Assembly: GCA_016218715.1 (NCBI GenBank)
Contig: JACRDG010000020.1
Coordinates: 1-64,000, forward strand
Direction: 5' to 3'
Length of the DNA stretch: 64,000 nucleotides
DNA from: Desulfomonile tiedjei
GTDB taxonomy: Bacteria > Desulfobacterota > Desulfomonilia > Desulfomonilales > Desulfomonilaceae
Shown in pieces: positions 36,450 through 45,714 of the stretch (the stretch's first letter is position 1; each line of letters opens with the position of its first letter). Position numbers and translations under genes: made by a program. The notes under the pieces were generated by a model. It was not told the origin of the DNA and ran no database searches. It saw nothing but the letters and a program-made list of their open reading frames with translations.

Positions 36450-36900
36450 ACTCCTGAGGTCCTGCCCAGAATCAGACCGGGGTTCTAACCTTTCGCCTCT
36501 AAAAAGTCAAGCGAATCGCCGTCCGCAGGGGGTACGGTAAGCCCAGAGTACCGCGCCTATCCAGCGATGACTCGTGTTGTGAGTTCCCCGCGGCAGCTCC
36601 CGCGGGATGAACTCCCGAGACCCTCGATGCAACCGGTGATGCCGAACGGAATCCCGGGCGATGGGTGCCTGTCCGTACGAGGAACCGAAGGCAGATCCGC
36701 TATGGCTTCGAACGGCCCTGCTGGGACCCCTTGAGACCTTCAGCGAAGCTTCGCCGGCTCCAGATCCAGTCGACCGCACCCCAGGGCCCGTGCCCCGGCA
36801 AACGCAAAAAGAGAGGCAACAGAGGCCTCTCTTGGATTCGCGATTGCGGCGGGGGCGTTCCGCGTTGATGGTCGTACGTTACACTCTCGTCTCCCGAAAC
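36450..36900. other. Intergenic region between lysS promoter side and pilC terminator
   Basis: 451 bp. It holds the pil-operon terminator (36806-36833) and must hold the lysS promoter. No clear -35/-10 pair and no coding frame with family character was found; the frames at 36507-36779 and 36661 onward are composition-driven. Confidence 0.5.
36806..36833 (-). terminator. Rho-independent terminator of the pilB-pilT-pilC operon
   Basis: On the minus strand AGAGAGGC and GCCTCTCT pair perfectly around a seven-base loop, followed by TTTTTGCG. It lies 68 bp past the pilC stop. Confidence 0.85.
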
Positions 36901-38118
36901 CTAATCCCCTGTGGTAACAGCACCGGCCATTCCGAAGACCGGCAGGTACATCGCTATAACCATTCCGCCACAGACGCCACCCAGAAACACGATCATGATC
37001 GGTTCCATCAATTGCGTCAAGGCTTCCACCGCAGCGTCCACCTCTTCGTCGTAGAATTCAGCAATTTTCGCCAGCATCGCATCGAGAGCACCTGTGGCTT
37101 CACCGACCGCAATCATGCGGACGACCATACCGGGGAAGACGCCTGTTTCCATAAGGGGTTCCGCGATGGTGCGCCCTTCAGCAATGGCTGCCCGAGTGTT
37201 CATGATCGCGCGTTCGAGAACCACGTTCCCTGCCGTCCTGGCAGTGATCTCCAAGGCGTCAAGGATCGGAACACCGCTGGCTATCATCGTCCCGAGAGTG
37301 GAACAGAAGCGCGCGACTGCGACTTTCCTCAGCAGAGGGCCAAATACCGGGGACTTCAACGCCACATTGTCCACAACGAAGCGCCCTTTCGGCCACCTGT
37401 AAAACCGGCGGAGCGCCATGACCAGAAGAACAATCATCACGGCAATGTGAATGAAGTATTTTTGCGAGAACTCGCTCATGGCGAGAACCAGGAGCGTTGG
37501 AGCCGGAAGTTTTTGGCCCGCGCCGTCAAACATTTCTTTGAATACAGGGATAACAAAAACGAGCAGGATCCCGACAACAGCCACAGCAATGATGAGAACC
37601 ACAAGCGGGTAAACCAATGCGCCTTTGACTTTTCGCTTCAGGGCTTCCGACTTTTCCATGAAGACCGAGAGACGCCGAAGAATGGTATCCAGGATTCCTC
37701 CCATCTCCCCGGCATGCACGAGATTGCAGAACAGGTCGTCGAAAACCTTCGGGTGTTGCTTCAGCGCTTCGGCAAAGGTGCTGCCGCCTTCCACGCTTGT
37801 CTTGACCGAGTTGAGCACCTTCTTGAACGTCGTGTTTTCCTGCTGACTCGCGAGGATCTCAAGGCACTGCACCAGCGGCAGACCAGCGTCGATCATGGTT
37901 GCGAATTGCCGCGTGAAAATGACCACGTCTTTCGTAGTGACTTTGGGCTGAAAGAATTCGATCCCTGCCAGCAGATCCTTGGGTTTCTTCTTCACCTTTA
38001 TGCCGGTGTAGCTCATCTTGCGAAGTTTGGTCTCTACAACCGACTCGTTGACCTCATTCATCTCCCCTTTTATAGTGTTTCCGGCTGGGGTTGTAGCTTT
38101 CCATATGAATTCGGGCAT
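36901..38118 (-). CDS. pilC: Type IV pilus inner-membrane platform protein PilC
   Basis: 405 residues with two GspF domains and three transmembrane helices (about residues 170-190, 220-240, 375-395). Motifs include FTRQFATMIDAGLPLVQCLEIL at the first cytoplasmic domain and the repeat counterpart FCSTLGTMIASGVPILDALEI. It anchors the pilus motor and couples PilB/PilT to pilin movement. AAGGAG precedes ATG 38118. It is the last gene of the pilB-pilT-pilC unit. Confidence 0.95.
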   Translation of the reverse strand: MPEFIWKATTPAGNTIKGEMNEVNESVVETKLRKMSYTGIKVKKKPKDLLAGIEFFQPKVTTKDVVIFTRQFATMIDAGLPLVQCLEILASQQENTTFKKVLNSVKTSVEGGSTFAEALKQHPKVFDDLFCNLVHAGEMGGILDTILRRLSVFMEKSEALKRKVKGALVYPLVVLIIAVAVVGILLVFVIPVFKEMFDGAGQKLPAPTLLVLAMSEFSQKYFIHIAVMIVLLVMALRRFYRWPKGRFVVDNVALKSPVFGPLLRKVAVARFCSTLGTMIASGVPILDALEITARTAGNVVLERAIMNTRAAIAEGRTIAEPLMETGVFPGMVVRMIAVGEATGALDAMLAKIAEFYDEEVDAAVEALTQLMEPIMIVFLGGVCGGMVIAMYLPVFGMAGAVTTGD

Positions 38119-38330
38119 TGCTGTTCTCCTTCACATTATCCTGAGTACCCTGCTCGGTGCGCTGCTGTCAGGAATGTCCGTGAGAAACGATCACGTCCTA
38201 GCACGGCACAGTCCTCTCGGGGAGTTCATCTCGAACGCGGGCGGCAGCCCGCACAGCCTGGCGCCGATCACGAACTATCGGACGTGAAATGGTCCGGTCC
38301 GCTCGGTGCATCTCCGTGGCAAACGAGGCC

Positions 38331-39428
38331 TCAAACCCTGGTGACCGGTTTCTTGATCCCCTTCTGGTATCCGGCCATCATCTGTTTGAGTTCTTCCGGG
38401 TCGCCGGACCGGGCCATCGCGTCATCGAAGGATATTATGCGCCTCTGCCACAACATGAGCAACGATTGGTTCATGGTCTGCATACCTGACTTGGACTGCC
38501 CCACCTGAATCTGTGAATAGATCTGATGGACCTTATCCTCACGGACCAGGTTTCTGATTGCGGCATTGGGCACCATGATCTCCAAACAAAGCGCTCGGCC
38601 TTTTCCGTCAAGCGTGGGGATCAAGGCCTGGCATAAGACACCCTCGAGCACGAAACTGAGCTGCGCCCTTATCTGAGGCTGCTGGTGCGCAGGAAAGACG
38701 TCAATGATTCGGTTGATTGTTTGGACGCAAGAGTTCGTGTGCAAGGTGCCGAAGGTCAGGTGTCCCGTTTCGGCGACGGTCAATGCCGCTTCAACGGTTT
38801 CCAGATCGCGCATTTCGCCGATGAGGACTACGTCCGGGTCCTGGCGGAGAATGCTCCGCAACGCGGTGTGGAAGCCCTTGGTGTCCTGGTGGACTTCTCG
38901 TTGGTTGACGATGCAGGATTTGTGCTGGTGGGTAAACTCAATGGGATCTTCTATGGTCACGATGTGCTCTCGGCGGTCGGTATTGATCTTATCGATCATC
39001 GCAGCCAACGTCGTCGATTTGCCTGACCCGGTCGGTCCGGTGACCAGCACGAGACCCCGCGGTTTCGCGCAGAGTTCATTGACCACTCCCGGGAGCCCCA
39101 GCTCCTGGAAGGTCTTGATCTGATAGGGTATGAGTCGAAACGCCCCGGCCAGGGCACCCCGCTGCATAAAGATGTTCGACCTGAATCTGCTCAGCCCTTT
39201 GACCCCGAATGAAAGGTCCAGTTCCAGGTTTTCTTCAAACCGATGTTTCTGAGCGTCGGTCAGAATACTGTAGCAGAGCTGCCGGGTCTCTTGCGGCTTC
39301 AACGGCGGGTAGTCAAGCGGAGCCAGTTCGCCCCGGACCCGTATCATGGGGGGTGAGCCCGGCGTCACGTGAAGGTCGGAGGCCCCGCGCTCTACCATCT
39401 CTCTCAAGAAGTCGTGTAGGCTTGCCAA
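38331..39428 (-). CDS. pilT: Type IV pilus retraction ATPase PilT
   Basis: 365 residues. Hexameric ATPase that drives pilus retraction and twitching motility. Walker A GPTGSGKSTT, Asp box and Walker B (QDPDVVLIGEMRD), and the His box are all present. The C-terminal AIRNLVRE matches the PilT hallmark AIRNLIRE needed for retraction. The start is TTG at 39428 with AAAGGAA ahead. It lies between pilB and pilC. Confidence 0.96.
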   Translation of the reverse strand: MASLHDFLREMVERGASDLHVTPGSPPMIRVRGELAPLDYPPLKPQETRQLCYSILTDAQKHRFEENLELDLSFGVKGLSRFRSNIFMQRGALAGAFRLIPYQIKTFQELGLPGVVNELCAKPRGLVLVTGPTGSGKSTTLAAMIDKINTDRREHIVTIEDPIEFTHQHKSCIVNQREVHQDTKGFHTALRSILRQDPDVVLIGEMRDLETVEAALTVAETGHLTFGTLHTNSCVQTINRIIDVFPAHQQPQIRAQLSFVLEGVLCQALIPTLDGKGRALCLEIMVPNAAIRNLVREDKVHQIYSQIQVGQSKSGMQTMNQSLLMLWQRRIISFDDAMARSGDPEELKQMMAGYQKGIKKPVTRV

Positions 39429-39621
39429 GGTCGATTCCTTTCGGTTCTGGGCAGTCTAGTCTGAACCGGATATCCGGCGCATGATTCTTAGGTTAGCTCA
39501 AACAAATGTGCGCGAGCAATCACTTGTTTCCTTTCAAGGACAGAAAAAAACCTTCCGGCAGCTCGGAAGCTTCGAAGCCGGCGCTCTCAAGGGGCACAAA
39601 CGTGCGATCCCCGGGATTCCC

Positions 39622-41319
39622 CTAATCGGCCATGGTGCTTCTGGCCACTTCCGTTATGGTGCTCATTCCCTCTTTGAGCTTGTTGATGCCCGCCATGCGC
39701 AGGGTGTCCATGCCCAGCCGAATGGCTTCTCGCTTGATTTCCATGGCCGACGCCCCTGCGAGGACCAGTTCCTTGATCTCGTCGAAGATCGGCATACATT
39801 CGTACAGCGCCACCCTCCCCTTGAAGCCGGTGCCGCTGCAGAAGTTGCACCCGGTCCCCTCGTACACTGGGAACGTCCCGACATCCTCCATCTTGACACC
39901 CAGATCACGCAAAGCCTCCACTGGCGGGTCGATCTCCACCTTGCACTGGGGACAGACCTTTCTGGCGAGCCTCTGCGCGACCACCATGTTAACGGAGCTC
40001 GCGACGAGGAACGGCTCGATACCCATATTCAGGAGGCGGTTAATGGTTTGTGGGGCGTCGTTGGTATGCAGGGTAGACAGGACCATGTGACCTGTCAAGG
40101 CAGCCTTGACCCCGATCTCGGCCGTCTCGAAGTCTCGAATCTCACCGACCATGATGATATCCGGGTCTTGTCTGAGGAAGGATCGCAGAGCAGATGCGAA
40201 GGTCAATCCGATCTCCTCGTGCATCTGCACCTGGTTGATCCCGTGAAGGTTGAACTCGACCGGGTCTTCTGCCGTGGAAATGTTCACTTCAGTGGTATTC
40301 AACTCGGAAAGGGCGCTGTAAAGCGTCGTGGTCTTGCCGGATCCGGTGGGACCGGTAACCAGCACCATGCCGAACGGTTTGTGGATGGCTTCTTTGAACC
40401 ACGAAAGCGGCTTTTCCTCGAACCCCAGTTTGGTCATGTCGAGCTGAAGGTTGGACTTGTCCAACAGGCGCATGACGACCTTTTCACCGAAGAGGGTCGG
40501 CAAGACCGAGACCCGAAAATCCATGTCCCGTCCCTTCCCTAATTTCAGCTTGATACGGCCGTCTTGGGGAAGGCGTCGTTCCGCGATGTCGAGCTTCGAC
40601 ATGATCTTCAAGCGGCTGATCACCGGGTTTCTCAGCTTCATAGGAGGTTTCAGCACCTCGTACAACGCGCCGTCAATGCGGAACCTCACACGGAAAATCT
40701 TCTCGTACGGTTCAACATGGATATCGCTGGCCTTCTTTTGAATTGCCTCTTTGAGGACATAGTTGACGAGCTTGACGACCGGAGCCTCCTCGGCCATTTT
40801 GGCAGCGTCCTGGACTTCCAGTTCGGAAATGTCTGAATCGAGTGCCTCCAGGTCGTCATCCTGGAAGTCGTCGAGGACGTCGTCCACCGCCATGCCTGTA
40901 TCGTAATAGGTGTCGAGCGCCTTGCGAATCTGAGACTCTGACGATATGCTCACTTCGACCGCGAGACCGGTCCTGAACTTGATGTCGTCGATAGCATTGA
41001 GGTCTGTGGGGTCCGCCATGGCCACGTGAAGGGTGGAGTCGACACGGCTGTACGGGATGGCCATGTGCTTCTGCGCCATCTCCGGCGGCATCACTCTGAC
41101 CGCGTCAGGATCTACGTCGATCTCATCCAGCGAGACCGTGGGCAGTCCAAGCTGCCTGGCCAGAAACTCAACCAGATCGTCTTCATTCAGGTGATCGAGT
41201 TTGACCAGAGCCCCGTATACTTTACCACCCTGGTTGCGCTGGTAATCTAAAGCCTGCTCGAGCTTGCTTTCATCAATCATTCCTGCTTTGAGGAGCATTT
41301 CTCCAATTCGGTCTCTCAT
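39622..41319 (-). CDS. pilB: Type IV pilus assembly ATPase PilB
   Basis: 565 residues. Extension ATPase that powers pilus assembly. The N-terminal GspE-N domain (about 1-150) begins MRDRIGEMLLKAGMIDE. Walker A is GPTGSGKTTTLYSAL, Walker B DPDIIMVGEIRD. The four-cysteine zinc site of PilB/GspE is present as CPQCK and CNFCSG. It heads the operon, and pilA and pilM-Q genes are not in this window. Confidence 0.96.
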   Translation of the reverse strand: MRDRIGEMLLKAGMIDESKLEQALDYQRNQGGKVYGALVKLDHLNEDDLVEFLARQLGLPTVSLDEIDVDPDAVRVMPPEMAQKHMAIPYSRVDSTLHVAMADPTDLNAIDDIKFRTGLAVEVSISSESQIRKALDTYYDTGMAVDDVLDDFQDDDLEALDSDISELEVQDAAKMAEEAPVVKLVNYVLKEAIQKKASDIHVEPYEKIFRVRFRIDGALYEVLKPPMKLRNPVISRLKIMSKLDIAERRLPQDGRIKLKLGKGRDMDFRVSVLPTLFGEKVVMRLLDKSNLQLDMTKLGFEEKPLSWFKEAIHKPFGMVLVTGPTGSGKTTTLYSALSELNTTEVNISTAEDPVEFNLHGINQVQMHEEIGLTFASALRSFLRQDPDIIMVGEIRDFETAEIGVKAALTGHMVLSTLHTNDAPQTINRLLNMGIEPFLVASSVNMVVAQRLARKVCPQCKVEIDPPVEALRDLGVKMEDVGTFPVYEGTGCNFCSGTGFKGRVALYECMPIFDEIKELVLAGASAMEIKREAIRLGMDTLRMAGINKLKEGMSTITEVARSTMAD

Positions 41320-41498
41320 AGTCGCCCACTCATTCCGTAGATTTTGTTTCCCCCGTCAGGCACGCGTGTATATCGCAAATCTATTTGAATGCCCGATCAT
41401 ATATTACCGCGGACAGGGCTTTTTTTCAAAAAAAATCTTCTTGTAATTTCGGAGGCGCTGCCCGATAATTGCCTGAAAACACTGAAGGAGAAAGGACC

Positions 41499-42617
41499 TT
41501 GGGATCCACTGTCTATTTGGCGGACCTGTCGGAAGATCGGAACAAAAATATTTTCCATAAGCTGTCGGCACTTATTCAAGTCTTCCAACCTGCCCAAATC
41601 TTCAAGCCGAAAGATCTGATAGCGGTGAAGCTCCATTTCGGAGAGGCCGGAAACACGTCACACGTCAGACCGCAGTACGTGCGGAGGGTTGTCGATCATC
41701 TCAAGGACCTCGGCGCTAGACCCTTCCTCACCGACACGAATACGCTGTACGTCGGCACCCGAACGGAAGCCCACTCCCACCTGGCCACCGCCTTTGACCA
41801 CGGATTTACGCGAGAGGTCACCGGGGCGCCGGTCATCATTGCGGACGGCCTCAGGGGCAATAGTAACGTGGACGTACCCGTCTGCGGACGAAACGTGAAA
41901 GACGCCCATATTGCCGCGGACATTCACAATGCCGACGGTTTGGTGGTGCTCACTCATTTCAAAGGGCATGAACTTGCGGGATTCGGCGGCGCCTTGAAGA
42001 ACGTCGGAATGGGATGCGCGTCCCGCCAAGGAAAGTTGGATCAGCACTCGAATATCTCACCGCGTGTCGGCAAGAAGAAGTGTGTGGGATGCGGAGAATG
42101 CCAGGTCTGGTGTCGTGGCAATGCAATCACCTACCAAGGCGAAGGCAAATCGCGAAAGGCCCAGATCAATCCGGAGAACTGCGTCGGCTGTGCGGAGTGC
42201 ATCCTGGCCTGTCCCCAGGGAGCCATTCAGGTGCAATGGAACGAATCGATTCCAGTCTTCATGGAAAAGCTGGTGGAATACGCTGGAGCCGTGCTCGATC
42301 ACAAAAAAGGAAAAACGCTATTTGTAACTTTTGTGACGGACGTCTCCCCGCTTTGTGACTGCTATCCCTTCTCGGATCAGGCCATCATACCCGACGTAGG
42401 GGTATTGGCTTCGGTGGATCCTGTGGCGATCGACCAGGCCGCCGTGGATCTTGTCAATGGAGCACCCGGTAATCCTTTGTCTAAACTGGGAGCGGCGGTG
42501 GGTCCTGGCAAAGATAAGTTCAGAGCACTTTTCCCTCACATCGATTGGGAACATCAATTGGCGTACGCCCAAGAACTGGGACTGGGAACCACGGAATACG
42601 AACTCGTGCATATTTAA
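41499..42617 (+). CDS. DUF362 protein with two [4Fe-4S] ferredoxin motifs
   Basis: 372 residues. TTG at 41499 with AAGGAG eight bases ahead is the best start; the frame opens at TTG 41469. The DUF362 domain (about 30-190) has LIAVKLHFGEAGNTSHVRP in parts and GHELAGFGGALKNVGMGCASR, a motif shared across the family. Residues about 195-250 bear two ferredoxin motifs, CVGCGECQVWC and CVGCAECILACP. DUF362 domain returns in the last 100 residues. It is soluble and common in anaerobes, often with unknown redox partners. It appears alone. Confidence 0.92.
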   Translation: MGSTVYLADLSEDRNKNIFHKLSALIQVFQPAQIFKPKDLIAVKLHFGEAGNTSHVRPQYVRRVVDHLKDLGARPFLTDTNTLYVGTRTEAHSHLATAFDHGFTREVTGAPVIIADGLRGNSNVDVPVCGRNVKDAHIAADIHNADGLVVLTHFKGHELAGFGGALKNVGMGCASRQGKLDQHSNISPRVGKKKCVGCGECQVWCRGNAITYQGEGKSRKAQINPENCVGCAECILACPQGAIQVQWNESIPVFMEKLVEYAGAVLDHKKGKTLFVTFVTDVSPLCDCYPFSDQAIIPDVGVLASVDPVAIDQAAVDLVNGAPGNPLSKLGAAVGPGKDKFRALFPHIDWEHQLAYAQELGLGTTEYELVHI

Positions 42618-42731
42618 AGGCCGACCGACCCTGCATCGCCCAGAGATATCCCATTGTGCGTGTGGAGCTCTCTGGCCCTCGGCATTGTCCAGAGCACCCG
42701 ATAGCTTGGAGAAGGAATCTGAACCATTTCC

Positions 42732-42760
42732 TTGACAGAATTGCTCGCGTCCTGTAGACT
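42732..42760 (+). promoter_or_regulatory. Strong sigma70-type promoter
   Basis: TTGACA (42732-42737), exactly 17 bp, TAGACT (42755-42760). It lies 82 bp before the secreted repeat protein at 42843. Confidence 0.65.
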
Positions 42761-42842
42761 CGTTCAAGACGCATTGTGTGTACATGCACCCACTAGAACA
42801 TAACTGAGATGCCTCAGCCCGTCGAACGGCAAGGAGAAGAAA

Positions 42843-43778
42843 ATGTTGCGGCTATTCATTATTATCATGGCACTTCTTTGTGTTTCTCTTCCAGGAGAGG
42901 CAGGGGCGCAGGGAGTGCTCGACTCCATATTCGGCTCTGGCGGCATCGGTATTTGGGGCGGTGGAGGGCAGGAGCAGTTCAACTCGCAACAGTATTACGG
43001 TGGCACTCAACAAGGCACCGCACCGGAAACTCAATTTTATGGCCAAAACCAGGCAGGAGCCCAGATGAGTTACCCGCCTCCGGGTTACGGACAGCAGCCT
43101 TACGGACCACAGGGTTACAATAGCCCGTATTCTCAGCCCGGCGTGTACTCGGACTGGCATACGCAGCAGCCGGCAATCCTGGGGCAACAGGGCGACCAGC
43201 AGTACGCTGCGCCTCCGCAGCAGCAGTACGCCGCCCCACCGCAACAGCAACAATATGGCGCTCCGCCTCAGCAACAACAATATCCGGCTCCACCACAGCA
43301 GCAGTACGCTCCGCCTCCCACCGCGAGTCGCACCCCCGCTGCACAACGGGGACCGGCTCCAACGGCACCGCTGAGACCTGGACAGTATTCTTCCCAGCAG
43401 GCGCCTCCGCCACCGGTACAGCAGCCTGCCCAGGTGGACCCGAACAGTGCTGACGGCCTTCCTCCAGGGGCCGTGCGCATGACGACCACGACGCCAGAGG
43501 GGACGACGGTGCATTTTTACGCGCCTGGCGGTTCGCAGGATCAGAGCGAGGCCGTAGGGGCGCCGGCCCGTGCGCAACGGACCAGGACTCAGCGTACCCG
43601 GAAGCCCCAAGCCCAGCAACAGCAACAGCCGCAAGCCCAGGAATCTACCGGAAGTGAGGGCGCTGCGGTCTCTTCGATAGCAATGCCCAAGCCGGTAGAG
43701 ATCCCAAAGACCCAGGACCCGCGCGCCGGATGGGATGGAGCGGTGAACCGCGGGGGCAGCGGACCACGTGCGAGGTAA
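42843..43778 (+). CDS. Secreted Gln/Tyr/Pro-rich protein with tandem QQYxAPP repeats
   Basis: 311 residues; AAGGAGAAG precedes ATG 42843. A signal peptide covers residues 1-22 (IIIMALLCVSLPGEAGAQ). Residues about 30-115 are rich in Gly, Gln, Tyr and Pro (YGQQPYGPQGYNSPYSQPG). Residues about 118-160 hold five imperfect copies of QQYAAPPQ. The remainder is disordered except for about 198-225 (GLPPGAVRMTTTTPEGTTVHFYAP), which could fold as a short beta unit. Cys is nearly absent. Composition resembles prion-like or adhesive low-complexity proteins. No family is recognised. It has its own promoter. Confidence 0.75.
   Translation: MLRLFIIIMALLCVSLPGEAGAQGVLDSIFGSGGIGIWGGGGQEQFNSQQYYGGTQQGTAPETQFYGQNQAGAQMSYPPPGYGQQPYGPQGYNSPYSQPGVYSDWHTQQPAILGQQGDQQYAAPPQQQYAAPPQQQQYGAPPQQQQYPAPPQQQYAPPPTASRTPAAQRGPAPTAPLRPGQYSSQQAPPPPVQQPAQVDPNSADGLPPGAVRMTTTTPEGTTVHFYAPGGSQDQSEAVGAPARAQRTRTQRTRKPQAQQQQQPQAQESTGSEGAAVSSIAMPKPVEIPKTQDPRAGWDGAVNRGGSGPRAR
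43197..43319 (+). repeat. In-frame tandem repeat encoding QQY-APP units
   Basis: Five degenerate copies of a 24-30 bp unit, each with the pattern CAGCAGTAC-GC-CCNCC. Synonymous differences between copies show the peptide, not the DNA, is conserved. Confidence 0.75.
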
Positions 43779-43952
43779 CATTGGATCATAGGTAACGTAA
43801 GGTCATAGCTAGATCTCCAGAACAGCTCGGCCGCGGAGCCGGATCGCCGCTCTCCGCGGTCGAACAGACTGGAGTAACCGGATTTGTTGGTTCAAGGTCG
43901 GCCCGGTTGCAGTACGCAACCGTCAGACATACTCCCCATCGCATCTGCCCCC

Positions 43953-43981
43953 TTGACTACATTGATCGCGTGAAATAGTTT
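43953..43981 (+). promoter_or_regulatory. Weak candidate promoter for purF
   Basis: TTGACT (43953-43958), 17 bp, TAGTTT (43976-43981). The -10 match is poor. Confidence 0.3.
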
Positions 43982-44027
43982 GATGTCGTATGGTGCTGAG
44001 AAGGTCCGCAGCACCAGGAGGGCGTTA

Positions 44028-45452
44028 ATGTTTGATTCTCCGAGCAAGAAAGAGGAATGCGGGATTGTCGGCATCTACGGCACAGATGACCCGGCGCACC
44101 TCATTCACCTGGGCTTATACGCATTACAGCATCGCGGACAAGAATCGGCCGGCATCGTGATTAGCGACGGGGAGAACGTCGCTTCACACAAGGGCATGGG
44201 TCTCATTTCCGACGTTTTCAAAGAGGAAACCCTGGATAAACTCAAGGGGACGATGGGGATCGGTCACGTCCGCTATTCCACAACCGGCAGTTCTATGCTT
44301 AGGAACGCTCAACCGTTCCTTGTGGAGCAGATCGACCGGATGTTCGCCCTCGGCCACAACGGGAATATCGTCAACGTGGCATCCTTGCGGAGAAAGCTCG
44401 AATCAAAAGGAGCCATCTTCCAGACTTCCACGGATTCCGAACTCATCGCACATCTCATATTGCACAAGAAGGGCGCTCTCGAGGAGCGTCTCGTTAAGAT
44501 CGCGGACGAACTCAAGGGCGCTTGGTCACTCGTGTTTTTGACCTTGGACAGTGTCATAGCGACGCGCGACCCGTACGGCTTCAGGCCTTTGTGCATAGGA
44601 CGCAAAGGGGACGCGATCATCTTCGCGTCGGAGACCTGCGCACTCGATATCATCGAAGCCGATTACGTGCGTGATGTCGAGCCCGGTGAGATCGTCATAG
44701 CCGACCGCAACGGCCTGCGATCGGTCCAGGGACCCCGGAAACCGCATCGTGCCATGTGCATCTTCGAGTATATCTACTTCGCCCGGCCAGATTCGATGAT
44801 CTTCGGTCATGGAGTGTATAAGGTCCGCAAGCAACTCGGTCTTCAGGCAGCGCTGGAGAGTCCCGTGGAGGGTGCGGACATGGTGGTCCCCATGCCTGCC
44901 TCGGGCAACTATGCGGCCCTGGGTTTTTCGCAGGGAAGCGGGCTCCCGCTTGAATACGGAGTAATCCGCAACCATTACGTGGGGAGGACCTTTATCCAGC
45001 CCTCAGCGTCGATCAGGAACCTGGGGGTTCGTCTCAAGCTCAACCCGGTGCGCGAAGTGCTCGAAGGCAAGAAGGTGGTGGTGGTGGACGACTCCATCGT
45101 CAGGGGCACCACGAGCAAGCTGAGGACAAAGACCTTGAGAGAAGCGGGGGCCAAAGAAATTCACATGCGGATAAGCTGTCCCCCGATTCGCTACCCGTGC
45201 TTCTACGGAATAGATTTCTCGAGTAAGGGAGAACTGATCGCCTGCTCCAAGACGGTTGAGGAGGTCTGCCAGTTCATTGGTGCTGACTCGTTGGCTTACC
45301 TCAGCCTCGACGGTATGTTTCGCGCGATGCCCTACCCCGAGGCTCATTTTTGCACGGCTTGCTTCACCGGCAAGTACCCCGTCAAGATCACGGAGGACGG
45401 CGGCAAGACCTGCCTTGAATGCGGCCCGACAGACTCCTTGCGGTGGCCCTAA
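44028..45452 (+). CDS. purF: Amidophosphoribosyltransferase PurF
   Basis: 474 residues from ATG 44028 with AGGAGGGC ahead; the frame opens at TTG 43980. It catalyses the first step of purine synthesis, PRPP plus glutamine to phosphoribosylamine. After a ten-residue propeptide the catalytic Cys is residue 11 (EECGIVGIYG), as in Bacillus PurF. The PRPP loop VVVVDDSIVRGTTS is intact. Cysteines at MCIFEYIYFARPDS, IRYPCFYGID and FCTACFTGKYP match the ligands of the regulatory [4Fe-4S] cluster of Bacillus-type enzymes. No other pur gene is adjacent. Confidence 0.97.
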   Translation: MFDSPSKKEECGIVGIYGTDDPAHLIHLGLYALQHRGQESAGIVISDGENVASHKGMGLISDVFKEETLDKLKGTMGIGHVRYSTTGSSMLRNAQPFLVEQIDRMFALGHNGNIVNVASLRRKLESKGAIFQTSTDSELIAHLILHKKGALEERLVKIADELKGAWSLVFLTLDSVIATRDPYGFRPLCIGRKGDAIIFASETCALDIIEADYVRDVEPGEIVIADRNGLRSVQGPRKPHRAMCIFEYIYFARPDSMIFGHGVYKVRKQLGLQAALESPVEGADMVVPMPASGNYAALGFSQGSGLPLEYGVIRNHYVGRTFIQPSASIRNLGVRLKLNPVREVLEGKKVVVVDDSIVRGTTSKLRTKTLREAGAKEIHMRISCPPIRYPCFYGIDFSSKGELIACSKTVEEVCQFIGADSLAYLSLDGMFRAMPYPEAHFCTACFTGKYPVKITEDGGKTCLECGPTDSLRWP

Positions 45453-45714
45453 AGCGAGCGGCAGGCAATGCCAAGGCGTCGAAGAGCGACCGGAACAGTC
45501 GGCGTAAGGGATCTCCCCACACGACCGTGGCACTCCCTGGGAGAAGACGGGGCGATAGACCGGAATCGTCTCGGGGAAGCCTGCGGTGATACCACGTTTC
45601 GTGGTGTCACTTTTCTGGAGACAATCCGTAAGACGGACCTGCACTTCTGGTTCTCCGGCTTGACCTGTCCCCAACGGTGGGATACAGGTAGTTTCTTCTG
45701 AATCCCTGGTATGG

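Noticed and set aside
36507-36779. 90-codon minus frame between lysS and the pil terminator
   Set aside because: No ribosome site or recognisable domain.
36661-38508. Plus-strand frame of 615 codons across pilC
   Set aside because: Antisense shadow; runs through the pil terminator and two gene boundaries.
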